Shown one piece after another: positions 1 through 8,814 of a stretch of DNA of 64,000 nt. Origin of the DNA: Mycolicibacterium sp. P9-22 (GTDB taxonomy: Bacteria; Actinomycetota; Actinomycetes; Mycobacteriales; Mycobacteriaceae); the NCBI RefSeq assembly GCF_008329585.1, contig NZ_NPKP01000002.1, forward strand, positions 918,002-982,001, written 5' to 3'. Under the pieces are notes generated by a model, which was given only the letters and a program-made list of their open reading frames with translations, did no database searches and had not been told where the DNA came from. A program made the translations under genes and the position numbers. Within the stretch, counting starts at the first letter, position 1. Each line of letters begins with the position of its first letter.

Positions 1-1761
1 CTGCCCCGCGATCTCGGTCCGGGTACCTCGACGTCGGCGGCGACCACCGCGCTGACCACCTCGGTGGGCATCACCTGGACCTCGGAGCTGCTGACGGTGA
101 CCGATGTGGATCCGGCCGGAACCGTGAGTGTGCAACCCAACTCGAATGTCTGCTGGGGTGACGGCACGGCGGTCTCCGCCCCGGCGGCCCCCAGCCAGGC
201 GCCCGCCGCTCCGGCGATCCCGCTCGACGATCTCAAGGGTGCCCACGTGCAGGCCGGCAAGCTGGCCGAGTGGCTCAAGCTGGCGCTCGACGAGCCGCAA
301 CTACTCGAAAGCTTGGGCGCGACAGCCAATCTCGGCGTCCTGGTGTCCGGGCCTCCCGGTGTCGGCAAGTCCACTCTGGTGCGGGCGGTCTGCGCCGAGC
401 GCCGGCTGGTCGAACTGGACGGACCAGAGGTGGGCGCGCTGCGCGCCGACGACCGGCTCTCCAGCGTGACGTCCGCGGTCAACTCGGTCCGCGACGGCGG
501 CGTGCTGCTCATCACCGATATCGACGCGTTGCTGCCCTCGACCGCCGAACCGGTGGCAACCCTGATCCTCACCGAGCTGCGGAATGCGGTGTCCACCAAG
601 GGTGCCGCCTTCATCGCCACCTCGGCGCTGCCCGACAACGTCGACGCCCGGCTGCGCGCACCGGATCTGTGTGACCGCGAACTCGGGCTGAGCCTGCCCG
701 ACGGCGCCACCCGCAAGGCGCTGCTGGAGGTGCTGCTGCGCGGGGTACCCGCCGGCGACCTCAACCTCGACGAAATCGGGGAAAAGACACCGGGTTTCGT
801 GGTCGCCGACCTGGCCGCCCTGGTCCGCGAGGCCGCTCTGCGGGCGGCCGCGCGGGCCAGCGCCGACGGGCAGCCTCCCGCGCTCACCCAGGAGGACTTC
901 GGCGGGGCGCTGTCGATCATCCGCCCGCTGTCCCGGTCGGCCACCGAGGAGGTGGCCGTCGGTGCGGTCACCCTGGAGGACGTCGGCGACATGGTGGCCA
1001 CCAAGCAGGCGCTCACCGAGGCGGTGCTGTGGCCGCTGCAGCACCCGGACACCTTCGCCCGCCTCGGCGTGCAACCCCCGCGCGGTGTGCTGCTCTACGG
1101 GCCGCCCGGCTGCGGCAAGACCTTCGTGGTGCGTGCGCTGGCCAGTTCGGGCCGGCTCAGCGTGCACGCCGTCAAGGGTGCCGAGCTGATGGACAAGTGG
1201 GTCGGGTCCTCGGAGAAGGCGGTGCGCGAATTGTTCCGCCGGGCACGCGATTCGGCGCCGTCGCTGGTGTTCCTGGACGAGATCGACGCGCTGGCACCGC
1301 GACGCGGGCAGAGCCATGATTCCGGGGTGACCGACCGCGTGGTGGCCGCGCTGCTGACCGAACTGGACGGCATCGACCCGCTGCGCGATGTGGTGGTGCT
1401 CGGCGCCACCAACCGTCCCGATCTGATCGACCCGGCGCTGCTGCGCCCGGGCCGGCTGGAGAAGCTGGTGTTCGTCGAGCCTCCGGATGCCCAGGCACGC
1501 AAGGACATTCTGCGCACCTCGGGCAAATCCATCCCGCTTGCCGGAGATGTCGACCTCGATGCGCTTGCCGAGGATCTGGACGGGTACAGCGCCGCGGACT
1601 GTGTGGCGCTGCTGCGCGAGGCCGCCCTGACCGCGATGCGGCGCTCCATCGACGCGGCCGACGTCACCGCCGAGGACGTGGCCAAGGCCCGCAACAACGT
1701 CCGCCCGTCACTGGACCCGGCACAGGTCGAGTCGCTACGCGCGTTCGCTGAGGGTCGCTAG
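1..1761 (+). CDS. CDC48/VAT-like AAA+ ATPase, 5'-truncated by the window
   Basis: This is a tandem-domain AAA+ ATPase, by order the counterpart of M. tuberculosis Rv0435c. The frame is open from base 1, so the true start and part of the N-terminal domain lie outside; 586 codons are visible. D1 has Walker A GPPGVGKST (about 349-375) but a degenerate Walker B, reading LLITDIDAL (about 504-530) where DE is expected. D2 is canonical, with GPPGCGKT (about 1099-1122), LVFLDEIDAL and the second region of homology NRPDLIDPALLRPGRLE. The family remodels or unfolds proteins as hexamers in the cytoplasm; the client here is unknown. The D1 Walker B suggests that D1 mainly binds nucleotide and D2 does the work, which is an inference. 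The 3' end overlaps the convergent SRPBCC gene by 27 bp. Confidence 0.9.
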   Translation: MPRDLGPGTSTSAATTALTTSVGITWTSELLTVTDVDPAGTVSVQPNSNVCWGDGTAVSAPAAPSQAPAAPAIPLDDLKGAHVQAGKLAEWLKLALDEPQLLESLGATANLGVLVSGPPGVGKSTLVRAVCAERRLVELDGPEVGALRADDRLSSVTSAVNSVRDGGVLLITDIDALLPSTAEPVATLILTELRNAVSTKGAAFIATSALPDNVDARLRAPDLCDRELGLSLPDGATRKALLEVLLRGVPAGDLNLDEIGEKTPGFVVADLAALVREAALRAAARASADGQPPALTQEDFGGALSIIRPLSRSATEEVAVGAVTLEDVGDMVATKQALTEAVLWPLQHPDTFARLGVQPPRGVLLYGPPGCGKTFVVRALASSGRLSVHAVKGAELMDKWVGSSEKAVRELFRRARDSAPSLVFLDEIDALAPRRGQSHDSGVTDRVVAALLTELDGIDPLRDVVVLGATNRPDLIDPALLRPGRLEKLVFVEPPDAQARKDILRTSGKSIPLAGDVDLDALAEDLDGYSAADCVALLREAALTAMRRSIDAADVTAEDVAKARNNVRPSLDPAQVESLRAFAEGR

Positions 1762-2184
1762 TCGCTCGATCGAGGCGGCCAGGTTGTCCGCGGCGGTCGC
1801 CTTGGCCCGCACCAGCCGCTTCTCCTCGGTGAGGTTTGTCCAGTCATAGGTGTGAGTCACCCTGGACCTGCCCGCCGGACCGTCGCTGAGCGGCTCGATC
1901 TCCCAGCGCCACAGATGGCCCGGGGGCTGCTTGCCCTCCTCGGACGGCAGCCACGCGATGCGGCGGCCCTCCTCGAACTCGACGATGTGGTTCTCCCGCA
2001 CCGTGCCGGAGTGCACCATCATCCGGAACACGTCGCCCACGGCGCGCACCCGCTGCCCGGCGGCGGCCTCGGTCAGATTGCCGTTGCCGTCCCATCGCGG
2101 TTGCTGGGCAGGGTCGGCGATCAGCTCGAAGATGACATCGGGGGCCGCCGCGATCTCACGGCTGGCGCTCACAATCCGGCTCAT
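1735..2184 (-). CDS. SRPBCC (polyketide cyclase/dehydrase-like) family protein
   Basis: A 149-residue cytoplasmic protein with the START/SRPBCC layout: an N-terminal strand SASREIAAAPDVIFELIADP, a central RENHIVEFEEGRRIAWLP stretch and a C-terminal helix. These helix-grip folds bind hydrophobic ligands in a central cavity; mycobacteria have many, mostly without known ligand. No catalytic residues can be assigned. The ATG start lies at the end of the intergenic region that carries the ACTAGT-type inverted repeat, and the gene is divergent from the DUF1707 gene, so both could be governed by that site. The 3' end overlaps the AAA+ ATPase tail to tail. The function remains unknown. Confidence 0.8.
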   Translation of the reverse strand: MSRIVSASREIAAAPDVIFELIADPAQQPRWDGNGNLTEAAAGQRVRAVGDVFRMMVHSGTVRENHIVEFEEGRRIAWLPSEEGKQPPGHLWRWEIEPLSDGPAGRSRVTHTYDWTNLTEEKRLVRAKATAADNLAASIERLATLSERA

Positions 2185-2202
2185 CCCAGCAGGCTACAGA
2201 TC

Positions 2203-2253
2203 TTGACGCTGACTAGTTCAACGGGGATAGTCGAACTAGTCACTGACTAGTTA
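2203..2253 (+). promoter_or_regulatory. Promoter with overlapping inverted-repeat operator (three ACTAGT cores)
   Basis: TTGACG (2203-2208) and GATAGT (2226-2231) with a 17-bp spacer look like a sigma-A promoter for the DUF1707 gene. A perfect 10-bp inverted repeat, TGACTAGTTC (2210-2219) and GAACTAGTCA (2233-2242), overlaps it with a 13-bp centre. A third copy, TGACTAGTTA, lies at 2244-2253 in the orientation of the first. A repressor bound there would cover the spacer, the -10 element and the start point. The regulator is not identifiable from the window. Confidence 0.6.
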
Positions 2254-2266
2254 TGGGGAGGCTGCC

Positions 2267-2674
2267 ATGTCCGATATCCGCGCCGGGGACCGCGAGCGGG
2301 AACGGACCGCCACCGATCTGGGGCAGGCCCTGGCCCAAGGCTATCTCCCGATGGCCGAGTACGAGGACCGATTGGGCCGCGCCTTCGCGGCCCACAGCGC
2401 CGGAGAACTGGATGCTCTCGTCGCCGATCTGCCGGTCGGCCACTTGCGCCGGCACGACCCCCGCCGACGGACCGCACAGGTCCGGGCCGCCCGGCTCAGC
2501 GTGCGCATCCACCTGGCCGCCTACCTCGCCGGCGCGCTGCTCATGCTCGGCATCTGGCTGGCCGTGGGTCTCGGCGGGGGCGGCTGGTACTTCTGGCCGG
2601 TGTGGCCGATCATGGGGTGGGGCATCGGCGTGGTATCGCACGCCATTCCGATAATGGCTCACGTCAGGTCGTAA
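2267..2674 (+). CDS. DUF1707 domain membrane-associated protein
   Basis: A 135-residue protein. The N-terminal half carries the DUF1707 signature: IRAGDRERERTATDLGQAL, then a GYLPMAEYEDRLGRAFAAHSAGELDAL-type stretch and ADLP. The C-terminal half has two hydrophobic segments (about residues 84-103 and 106-124, rich in Gly and Trp) that probably form a hairpin in the membrane. DUF1707 is common in actinobacteria and has been proposed to be a regulatory or DNA-binding-like module, without a settled function. GGGGAG at 2255-2260 precedes the ATG by 6 nt. The promoter upstream carries three ACTAGT cores, which suggests specific control. Confidence 0.85.
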   Translation: MSDIRAGDRERERTATDLGQALAQGYLPMAEYEDRLGRAFAAHSAGELDALVADLPVGHLRRHDPRRRTAQVRAARLSVRIHLAAYLAGALLMLGIWLAVGLGGGGWYFWPVWPIMGWGIGVVSHAIPIMAHVRS

Positions 2675-2741
2675 AACGGCCCAGGTAGAATGGCATAAGC
2701 CCTAGTGGCTGACACCCCGACCCCAATCCGATCGGAGTGCC

Positions 2742-5612
2742 GTGCTCGCCGTTCTCCTTGCCCATGCGGTCGCCACCGCGGTGGCGCCCCTTCTGGTCGC
2801 CAGATGGGGCCGACTCGCGTTCTATCCGTTGGCTCTGGTTCCGCTCGGATCGCTGATCTGGGTCGGGTCGAACTGGCCGGGCGGGGCTGACAACACCCCG
2901 ACGGTTCACATCCCGTGGGTGCCCGAGCTGTCCATGGACATCACGCTGCGCTTCGATTCGCTGGCCGCGATCATGAGCGTGCTGGTGCTGGCCATCGGCG
3001 CGCTCGTCCTCTTCTACTGCGCCGAGTACTTCCACCACCACGAAGGCCGCATCGAGAAGCGGCTGCCCAGCTTCGCCGCCGAACTCGTCGCCTTCTCCGG
3101 CGCGATGTTCGGCCTCGTGGTCAGCGACAACATGCTGCTGCTCTACATCTTCTGGGAAACCACCACCGTGCTGTCGTTCCTGCTGGTGGGTCACTACGCC
3201 GAACGCGCCACCAGCCGCCGCGCCGCCACCCAGGCACTGCTGGTGACCACCTTCGGTGGGCTGGCGATGCTGGTGGGCATCATCATCCTCGGCAACATGT
3301 CGGGGACCTATCTGCTCTCCGAGCTCATCGCCGCACCACCGACCGGCACGGCCGCCACCATCGGTATCGCGCTCATCCTGGTCGGCGCGCTGTCCAAATC
3401 GGCGATCGTTCCGCTGCACTTCTGGCTGCCCGGCGCGATGGCCGCGCCCACGCCGGTCAGCGCCTACCTGCACGCCGCCGCGATGGTGAAGGCCGGCGTC
3501 TACCTGGTCGCCCGCATGACACCCGGGTTCGCCGACACCCCACTGTGGAGACCCATGGTGGTGGGGCTGGGCCTGCTCACCATGCTGATGGCGGGCTGGC
3601 GGGCGGTGCGCGAATACGACCTCAAACTCATTTTGGCGTTCGGCACCGTGAGTCAACTCGGGCTGATCACCATCATGGTGGGCGCCGGCGGCCCCGACAT
3701 GATGCTGGCCGGATTGGCCATGCTTTGCGCGCACGCGATGTTCAAAGCCGCCCTCTTCATGGTCGTCGGGGTGATCGACCACGCCACCGGCACCCGTGAC
3801 ATCCGCAAGCTGGCCGGTCTCGGCGGGCGGCACCGTCCCTTGCTGGCAATCGCCGTCGGTGCCACCGCGAGCATGGCCGCGCTGCCCCCGTTCTTCGGGT
3901 TCGTCGCCAAGGAAGCCGATCTGGAGACCGTGCTGCACAGCCCGACGCTGGCCGCCGCCGCCCCGTTCGTGCTCGCCGGCATCGTGATCGGCTCGGTCTT
4001 CACCACCATCTACAGCCTGCGATTCCTGTGGGGCGCCTTCGCCGACAAGGGACACCGCCAACCCAGCGTCCGGGTCCTGGAGATGCACCGCCCGCCGGTG
4101 ACCTTCCTGCTGCCGCCGGCCATTTTGGCGGCCGCGGGTCTGGTGCTCGGGCTCTGGCCGTCCGGGCTGGACTCGGTGCTCGACGACTACGCCGAGACCA
4201 TCCCCGGCCCGTCGGAGTACCACCTGGCGCTGTGGCACGGGTTCGGCGTCCCGCTGCTGCTTTCGGTGCTGATCCTCGGGGTCGGCACGTGCGTGTTCTT
4301 CGGCCGGAACCGATTGCCCCGCAGCAGGTCCGGGTTCACCCCGCTGGGCAACGCCGACCGGATCTACGACGAGGTGATGCGCGGCCTCGACGTGCTGGCG
4401 GTGCGCCTGACGGCGCAGACCCAACGCGGTTCGCTGCCCGCCACGCAATCGGTGATCCTCTGCACGCTGGTGCTCCTGCCCGTCGCCGCCCTGCTGATGG
4501 GTGCCCGCAACCGGCCGGAACTGGCACTGTGGGACTCCCCGCTGCAGGTGGTGATCGGCCTGGTGATCCTGGCCGCCGCGGTGGGCGCGACGGTGATGCG
4601 CAACCGACTGGCCGCCGTGCTGCTGGTCGGCGTCACCGGCTACGGCTGCGGCGCCATCTTCGCCTTCCACGGCGCACCCGACCTCGCTTTGACCCAGTTC
4701 CTGGTCGAGACCCTGCTTCTGGTGATCTTCGTGTTGGTGCTGCGCACCCTGCCCGCCGAGGCCGACCGCTCCAACATCAACCGCAGCCGGCTGCCCAGGG
4801 CCGCGCTGTCACTGGCGGTCGGCGCGGCGGTGACCGGGCTGGCGGTGTTCGCGATGGCCGCCCGCGACACCCGGCCGATCGCCGAGCTGCTGCCCGACGC
4901 CGCCTACTACCGCGGACACGGCGCCAACACCGTCAACGTGCTGCTCGTCGACATCCGCGCCTGGGACACCATGGGCGAGATCTCGGTATTGGTGGTGGCC
5001 GCCACCGGTGTTGCGTCGATGGTGTTCCGCAACAGGCGATTCGGCGCCGCGCCGAGGGTCTCCCAGGCCAAACCGAGTGCGGTCGGCCAGCCCGATATCG
5101 GGTTGGTCGGGGCCTACAGTCCGGCGGCCGGCGATGTCACCTGGCTGCGCGGCAGCGAACTGCGCGACCCGCGGCACCGCTCGCTGGTGCTCGAGGTGGC
5201 CACCCGCATCATCTTCCCACTCATCATGGTGCTCTCGGCGTACCTGTTCTTCGCCGGTCACAACACTCCCGGCGGTGGTTTCGCCGGCGGGCTGACGGCC
5301 GGACTGGCACTGGTGCTGCGCTATCTGGCCGGTGGCCGTTACGAACTCGGCGAAACCCTGCCGCTGGACGCCGGGAAGGTGCTGGGCACCGGACTGGCAT
5401 TGTCCGCGGGCACCGCGGTGACCTCGCTGCTGCTCGGCGCGCCGGTGCTGTCCTCGGCGGTGCTGCATCTGGACGTCCCGCTGCTCGGTGACATCAAACT
5501 CGTCACCGCCCTGTTCTTCGACCTCGGCGTGTATCTGATCGTGGTCGGTCTTGTTCTCGACATCCTGCGCAGCCTGGGTGCCCGCGTCGATGTGGAGATG
5601 GTGCGACGATGA
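2742..5612 (+). CDS. mnhA: Mrp-type Na+/H+ antiporter subunit A fused to subunit B
   Basis: First and largest subunit (956 residues) of a multisubunit Mrp cation/proton antiporter. The N-terminal part is a NuoL-like proton channel with about 20 transmembrane helices and the conserved ALSKSAIVPLHFWLPGAM and YLHAAAMVKAGVYL segments, whose Lys and His residues carry protons in this family. After a second membrane block comes an MnhB domain (about residues 805-950) containing AGHNTPGGGFAGGL. The A-B fusion explains why no separate mnhB follows. The GTG at 2742 is preceded by GGAG four bases upstream. It starts a six-gene operon in which each junction overlaps by 1-4 nt. Mrp complexes extrude Na+ and support pH homeostasis. 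Confidence 0.95.
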   Translation: MLAVLLAHAVATAVAPLLVARWGRLAFYPLALVPLGSLIWVGSNWPGGADNTPTVHIPWVPELSMDITLRFDSLAAIMSVLVLAIGALVLFYCAEYFHHHEGRIEKRLPSFAAELVAFSGAMFGLVVSDNMLLLYIFWETTTVLSFLLVGHYAERATSRRAATQALLVTTFGGLAMLVGIIILGNMSGTYLLSELIAAPPTGTAATIGIALILVGALSKSAIVPLHFWLPGAMAAPTPVSAYLHAAAMVKAGVYLVARMTPGFADTPLWRPMVVGLGLLTMLMAGWRAVREYDLKLILAFGTVSQLGLITIMVGAGGPDMMLAGLAMLCAHAMFKAALFMVVGVIDHATGTRDIRKLAGLGGRHRPLLAIAVGATASMAALPPFFGFVAKEADLETVLHSPTLAAAAPFVLAGIVIGSVFTTIYSLRFLWGAFADKGHRQPSVRVLEMHRPPVTFLLPPAILAAAGLVLGLWPSGLDSVLDDYAETIPGPSEYHLALWHGFGVPLLLSVLILGVGTCVFFGRNRLPRSRSGFTPLGNADRIYDEVMRGLDVLAVRLTAQTQRGSLPATQSVILCTLVLLPVAALLMGARNRPELALWDSPLQVVIGLVILAAAVGATVMRNRLAAVLLVGVTGYGCGAIFAFHGAPDLALTQFLVETLLLVIFVLVLRTLPAEADRSNINRSRLPRAALSLAVGAAVTGLAVFAMAARDTRPIAELLPDAAYYRGHGANTVNVLLVDIRAWDTMGEISVLVVAATGVASMVFRNRRFGAAPRVSQAKPSAVGQPDIGLVGAYSPAAGDVTWLRGSELRDPRHRSLVLEVATRIIFPLIMVLSAYLFFAGHNTPGGGFAGGLTAGLALVLRYLAGGRYELGETLPLDAGKVLGTGLALSAGTAVTSLLLGAPVLSSAVLHLDVPLLGDIKLVTALFFDLGVYLIVVGLVLDILRSLGARVDVEMVRR

Positions 5613-6073
5613 TCACCTACCTGGTTCCCCTCGTCCTGATCGGTGGACTCACCAGCGCCGGGGTGTACCTACTGCTGGAACGCACGCTGACCCGAATGCT
5701 GTTGGGATTGCTGCTCATCGGCAATGCCGTCAACCTGCTGATCCTCAATGTCGGTGGCCCGTCCGGTAATCCGCCGGTCTACGGGCGGTCCAGCAACGGC
5801 GCCGAGACCGACGCCGACCCGTTGGCGCAGGGCATGATCCTGACCGCCATCGTGATCAGCATGGGCATCGCCGCCTTCGTGCTGGCGCTGGCCTACCGGT
5901 CCTATCAGCTGACCACCATCGAAGAGGTCAGCAACGACCCCGAGGACACCAGGGTGGCCGAACGGGTGGACGACTCCGGCGTCGACCGCGACATCCCCGA
6001 TGTGGTGGCCTCGCGCGACACCGATGCACCCGACGAGCTCGACGCGCTGCCGGGTGCGGAGGGCTCACGCTGA
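5609..6073 (+). CDS. mnhC: Mrp antiporter subunit C (NuoK-like)
   Basis: A 154-residue membrane protein with three hydrophobic helices (about residues 3-22, 29-47 and 72-95) in the NuoK-like arrangement: LLLERTLTRMLLGLLLIGNAV and DPLAQGMILTAIVISMGI are typical of MrpC. The soluble C-terminal tail (residues 105-154) is strongly acidic and longer than in Bacillus MrpC. The ATG overlaps the mnhA stop by 4 nt, so translational coupling is likely. MrpC packs against MrpA and MrpD in the complex and is needed for antiport. Confidence 0.93.
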   Translation: MITYLVPLVLIGGLTSAGVYLLLERTLTRMLLGLLLIGNAVNLLILNVGGPSGNPPVYGRSSNGAETDADPLAQGMILTAIVISMGIAAFVLALAYRSYQLTTIEEVSNDPEDTRVAERVDDSGVDRDIPDVVASRDTDAPDELDALPGAEGSR

Positions 6074-7665
6074 TGAGTCTTGCCACCACTCTCACTCCCC
6101 TGCCCGTCCTGATCCCGACGATCGCGGCGGCCATCACCATGGTCGCCGGGCGCAGTCCGCGTTTGCAGCAACTGATCTCGCTGACATCGCTGACCGCGGT
6201 GGTGGCGGTATGCGCGGTGCTGCTGTACCTGGTGGACCGCGACGGCACGGTGGCCGTCCAGGTCGGCGGCTGGGGCCAGAGCGAATCCGGGATGGGCCCA
6301 CTCGGGATCACCTTGGTGGCCGACCGGCTATCGGTGCTGATGCTGGTGGTGTCCTCGATCGTGCTGCTCGCGGTGGTGTTCTACGCCATCGGGCAGGGCA
6401 TCAGCGATGGCGATGAGCGCCAACCCGTTTCGATCTTCCAGCCCACCTACCTCATCCTTTCCGCGGGCGTCTGCACCGCATTCCTGGCCGGGGACCTGTT
6501 CAACCTGTTCGTCGGGTTCGAGGTGCTGCTCGCCGCCAGCTTCGTACTGCTGACCATCGGCGGCAGCGCCGAACGGGTCCGCGCCGGCATCGCCTACGTG
6601 ATGGTGTCGATGGTGTCGTCGCTGATCTTCCTGATCGGCATCGCACTGGTCTATGCCACCACCGGCACACTCAACATGGCCGAGGTGGCCGTGCGCCTCG
6701 ACGATGTCCCCGACGGCACCCGCACCGCCCTGTTCGCGGTGCTGATCGTCGCGTTCGGCATCAAGGCCGCGGTGTTCCCGCTGTCGACCTGGCTGCCCGA
6801 CTCCTACCCGACCGCACCGGCTCCGGTCACCGCCGTCTTCGCCGGCCTGCTGACGAAGGTCGGTGTGTACGCGATCATCCGGGCGCATTCACTGCTGTTC
6901 CCCGACGGCGGTCTGGACAACGTGCTGATGGTGGCCGCACTGCTGACGATGATCATCGGCATCCTCGGCGCCATCGCACAGAACGACATCAAACGGCTGC
7001 TGTCGTTCACCCTGGTCAGTCACATCGGCTACATGATCTTCGGTATCGCGCTGGGCAACCACCTCGGGATGTCGGGCGCCGTGTACTACGTGGCGCACCA
7101 CATCGTCGTGCAGACCACGCTGTTCCTGGTGGTCGGTCTGATCGAACGACAGGCCGGGGCTTCGACGCTGCAACGCCTCGGCGGGCTGGCCGCCGCCAGT
7201 CCCCTGCTGGCGTTCGTGTTCGTCATCCCCGCATTGAATCTGGGTGGCATACCGCCGTTCTCGGGTTTCATCGGCAAGGTCGCGCTCTTGGAAGCGGGGT
7301 CGGCAGTGGGCTCCGTGCTGGCCTGGGTGCTGGTCGGCGGCGGTGTCATCACCAGCCTGCTGACCCTGTACGCCGTCACCCGGGTGTGGACGAAGGCGTT
7401 CTGGCGAACCCGCGCCGATGCCCCGGAGGGGGATCTGTCCAACACCGTGCCGGCGGCGCTGATCGACGATGACGACGACATCGCCTTCGCCGACCGCGAT
7501 GACGTCGGCAGGATGCCGGTCGGGATGCTGCTGCCCACCGGCGCATTGATCGCGGTGGGTCTGGCGCTGACGGTGTTCGCCGGGCCGATATACGCCTACA
7601 GCGAGCGGGCGGCCGACGAGATACTCGACCGCAGCCAGTACATCTCGGCGGTGTTGCGGCCATGA
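6073..7665 (+). CDS. mnhD: Mrp antiporter subunit D (NuoM/NuoN-like)
   Basis: A 530-residue polytopic protein of the proton-conducting antiporter family shared with complex I subunits. Characteristic stretches are FGIKAAVFPLSTWLPDSYP, APAPVTAVFAGLLTKVGVYA with its conserved Lys, QNDIKRLLSFTLVSHIGYM and GGIPPFSGFIGK. A hydrophilic acidic loop (DDDDDIAFADRDD, about residues 467-479) sits near the last helix. The ATG at 6073 overlaps the mnhC stop by one base. MrpD is one of the two large subunits thought to carry ion translocation. Confidence 0.95.
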   Translation: MSLATTLTPLPVLIPTIAAAITMVAGRSPRLQQLISLTSLTAVVAVCAVLLYLVDRDGTVAVQVGGWGQSESGMGPLGITLVADRLSVLMLVVSSIVLLAVVFYAIGQGISDGDERQPVSIFQPTYLILSAGVCTAFLAGDLFNLFVGFEVLLAASFVLLTIGGSAERVRAGIAYVMVSMVSSLIFLIGIALVYATTGTLNMAEVAVRLDDVPDGTRTALFAVLIVAFGIKAAVFPLSTWLPDSYPTAPAPVTAVFAGLLTKVGVYAIIRAHSLLFPDGGLDNVLMVAALLTMIIGILGAIAQNDIKRLLSFTLVSHIGYMIFGIALGNHLGMSGAVYYVAHHIVVQTTLFLVVGLIERQAGASTLQRLGGLAAASPLLAFVFVIPALNLGGIPPFSGFIGKVALLEAGSAVGSVLAWVLVGGGVITSLLTLYAVTRVWTKAFWRTRADAPEGDLSNTVPAALIDDDDDIAFADRDDVGRMPVGMLLPTGALIAVGLALTVFAGPIYAYSERAADEILDRSQYISAVLRP

Positions 7666-8195
7666 GAAAAGCCACGTTGCGAATCTGGACACTGTGCTGG
7701 CTGACGCTGGTGTGGGTCCTGTTGTGGGGCACCCTGTCTGTCGGCAACATCGTCGGCGGCCTGGTGGTCGCGCTGGTCATCACGCTGTTGCTGCCGCTGC
7801 CACGGGTGCCGGTCGAGGGCAAGGTGCGTCCGTTGGCCCTGCTGCGCCTGATCCTCTACGTCGCCGTGAACCTGGTGGTGTCGTCGTACCAGGTGGCCTG
7901 GCTGGCGATCAAGCCCGGTCCGCCGCCCGCCACGGCGGTGTTGCGGGCACATCTGGCCATCAAGTCCGATCTGGTGCTGTCCCTGGCGGTCGGTGTGCTG
8001 ACCTTGATTCCGGGATCGGTGGTGCTGGAGATCGACCAGAAGCGCCGGCTCATCTACGTGCACGTTCTCGACGTCGGAACCGACAAGGCCGTCGAGAGCT
8101 TCTACCGTCAGGTCAAGACGGTGGAGCGGCTCATGGTGGCGGCGTTCGAGCGGAACGCCGACTGGCGGCCGTCTGCGGAGAAGGAGGACGCCTGA
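7662..8195 (+). CDS. mnhE: Mrp antiporter subunit E
   Basis: A 177-residue protein with two or three N-terminal transmembrane helices (about residues 10-50 and 62-82), then a soluble domain with LTLIPGSVVLEIDQKRRLIYVHVLDVG, the recognisable MnhE core. MrpE is a small accessory subunit required for full antiporter activity. The ATG overlaps the mnhD stop (ATGA), and the gene ends in another ATGA overlap with mnhF. The tail EKEDA is short and charged. Confidence 0.92.
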   Translation: MRKATLRIWTLCWLTLVWVLLWGTLSVGNIVGGLVVALVITLLLPLPRVPVEGKVRPLALLRLILYVAVNLVVSSYQVAWLAIKPGPPPATAVLRAHLAIKSDLVLSLAVGVLTLIPGSVVLEIDQKRRLIYVHVLDVGTDKAVESFYRQVKTVERLMVAAFERNADWRPSAEKEDA

Positions 8196-8476
8196 TGCAC
8201 GTGGTGTGGATCGCCGCGGCGGTGATGCTGTCGTCCGCCGCCGCCATCACGATGTTCCGGTTGCTCGCCGGGCCGAGCACCCTGGACCGCCTGGTGGCAC
8301 TGGACGCCTTTGTGGCGGTGACGATGTGCGGTATCGGGACCTGGGCCGCGTTCAGCCTGGACACCACGGTCACCTATAGCCTGACCGCGCTGGCGCTGAT
8401 CAGCTTCGTGGGTTCGGTGAGCGTGGCGCGTTTCCGGGTGCCCGACCGCGACCTCGACGATCGGAGAACGCGATGA
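8195..8476 (+). CDS. mnhF: Mrp antiporter subunit F
   Basis: A 93-residue protein with three predicted helices: residues 3-22, 34-52 and 58-80. It carries the MrpF hallmark RLLAGPSTLDRLVALD. The reading frame is open further upstream, but the ATG at 8195, which overlaps the mnhE stop by one base, gives the expected family length and starts directly in the first helix. An AAGGAGG-like run (8181-8187) gives a strong ribosome binding site 7 nt upstream. MrpF is an essential small subunit of the complex. Confidence 0.92.
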   Translation: MHVVWIAAAVMLSSAAAITMFRLLAGPSTLDRLVALDAFVAVTMCGIGTWAAFSLDTTVTYSLTALALISFVGSVSVARFRVPDRDLDDRRTR

Positions 8477-8814
8477 CCGCCGCCGACGTCATCACCTCGG
8501 TGCTGGTGCTGGGTGGTTCGGCGCTCGCGCTGACCGCCGCGATCGGCGTGGTGCGATTCCCGGACACGTTGTCCCGCATGCACGCCGCGAGCAAGCCGCA
8601 GGTGTTGGGCCTGTTGCTGGTGCTGGCCGGGGCGGCGATCCGGCTGCGCGGTCACCCCGATGTCGGCATGATCATCCTGGCCGGGCTGTTCACCCTGATC
8701 ACCGCACCGGTGGTGGCCAACCGCGTCGGGCAGCTGGCCTATCGGGAACAGACGGTGTCCGACGACGTGGTCACCGACGACCTGGCCAACAACCCATTCC
8801 CCTATCCGAAGTAA
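8473..8814 (+). CDS. mnhG: Mrp antiporter subunit G
   Basis: A 113-residue protein with three hydrophobic helices and the MrpG signature AIGVVRFPDTLSRMHAASKPQ at residues 23-43. It is the last gene of the mrp operon; its ATG overlaps the mnhF stop by 4 nt. The TAA stop abuts the stop codon of the convergent LON-domain gene with no intervening base, so no classical hairpin terminator fits between them. With this gene the A/B, C, D, E, F and G set is complete. Confidence 0.93.
   Translation: MTAADVITSVLVLGGSALALTAAIGVVRFPDTLSRMHAASKPQVLGLLLVLAGAAIRLRGHPDVGMIILAGLFTLITAPVVANRVGQLAYREQTVSDDVVTDDLANNPFPYPK

Noticed and set aside
2664..4670. A 668-codon open frame on the minus strand opposite the mrp genes
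   Set aside because: It is rich in His, Gln, Arg and Gly with no family resemblance, as expected for the antisense of a GC-rich membrane-protein gene; mnhA is unambiguous on the plus strand.
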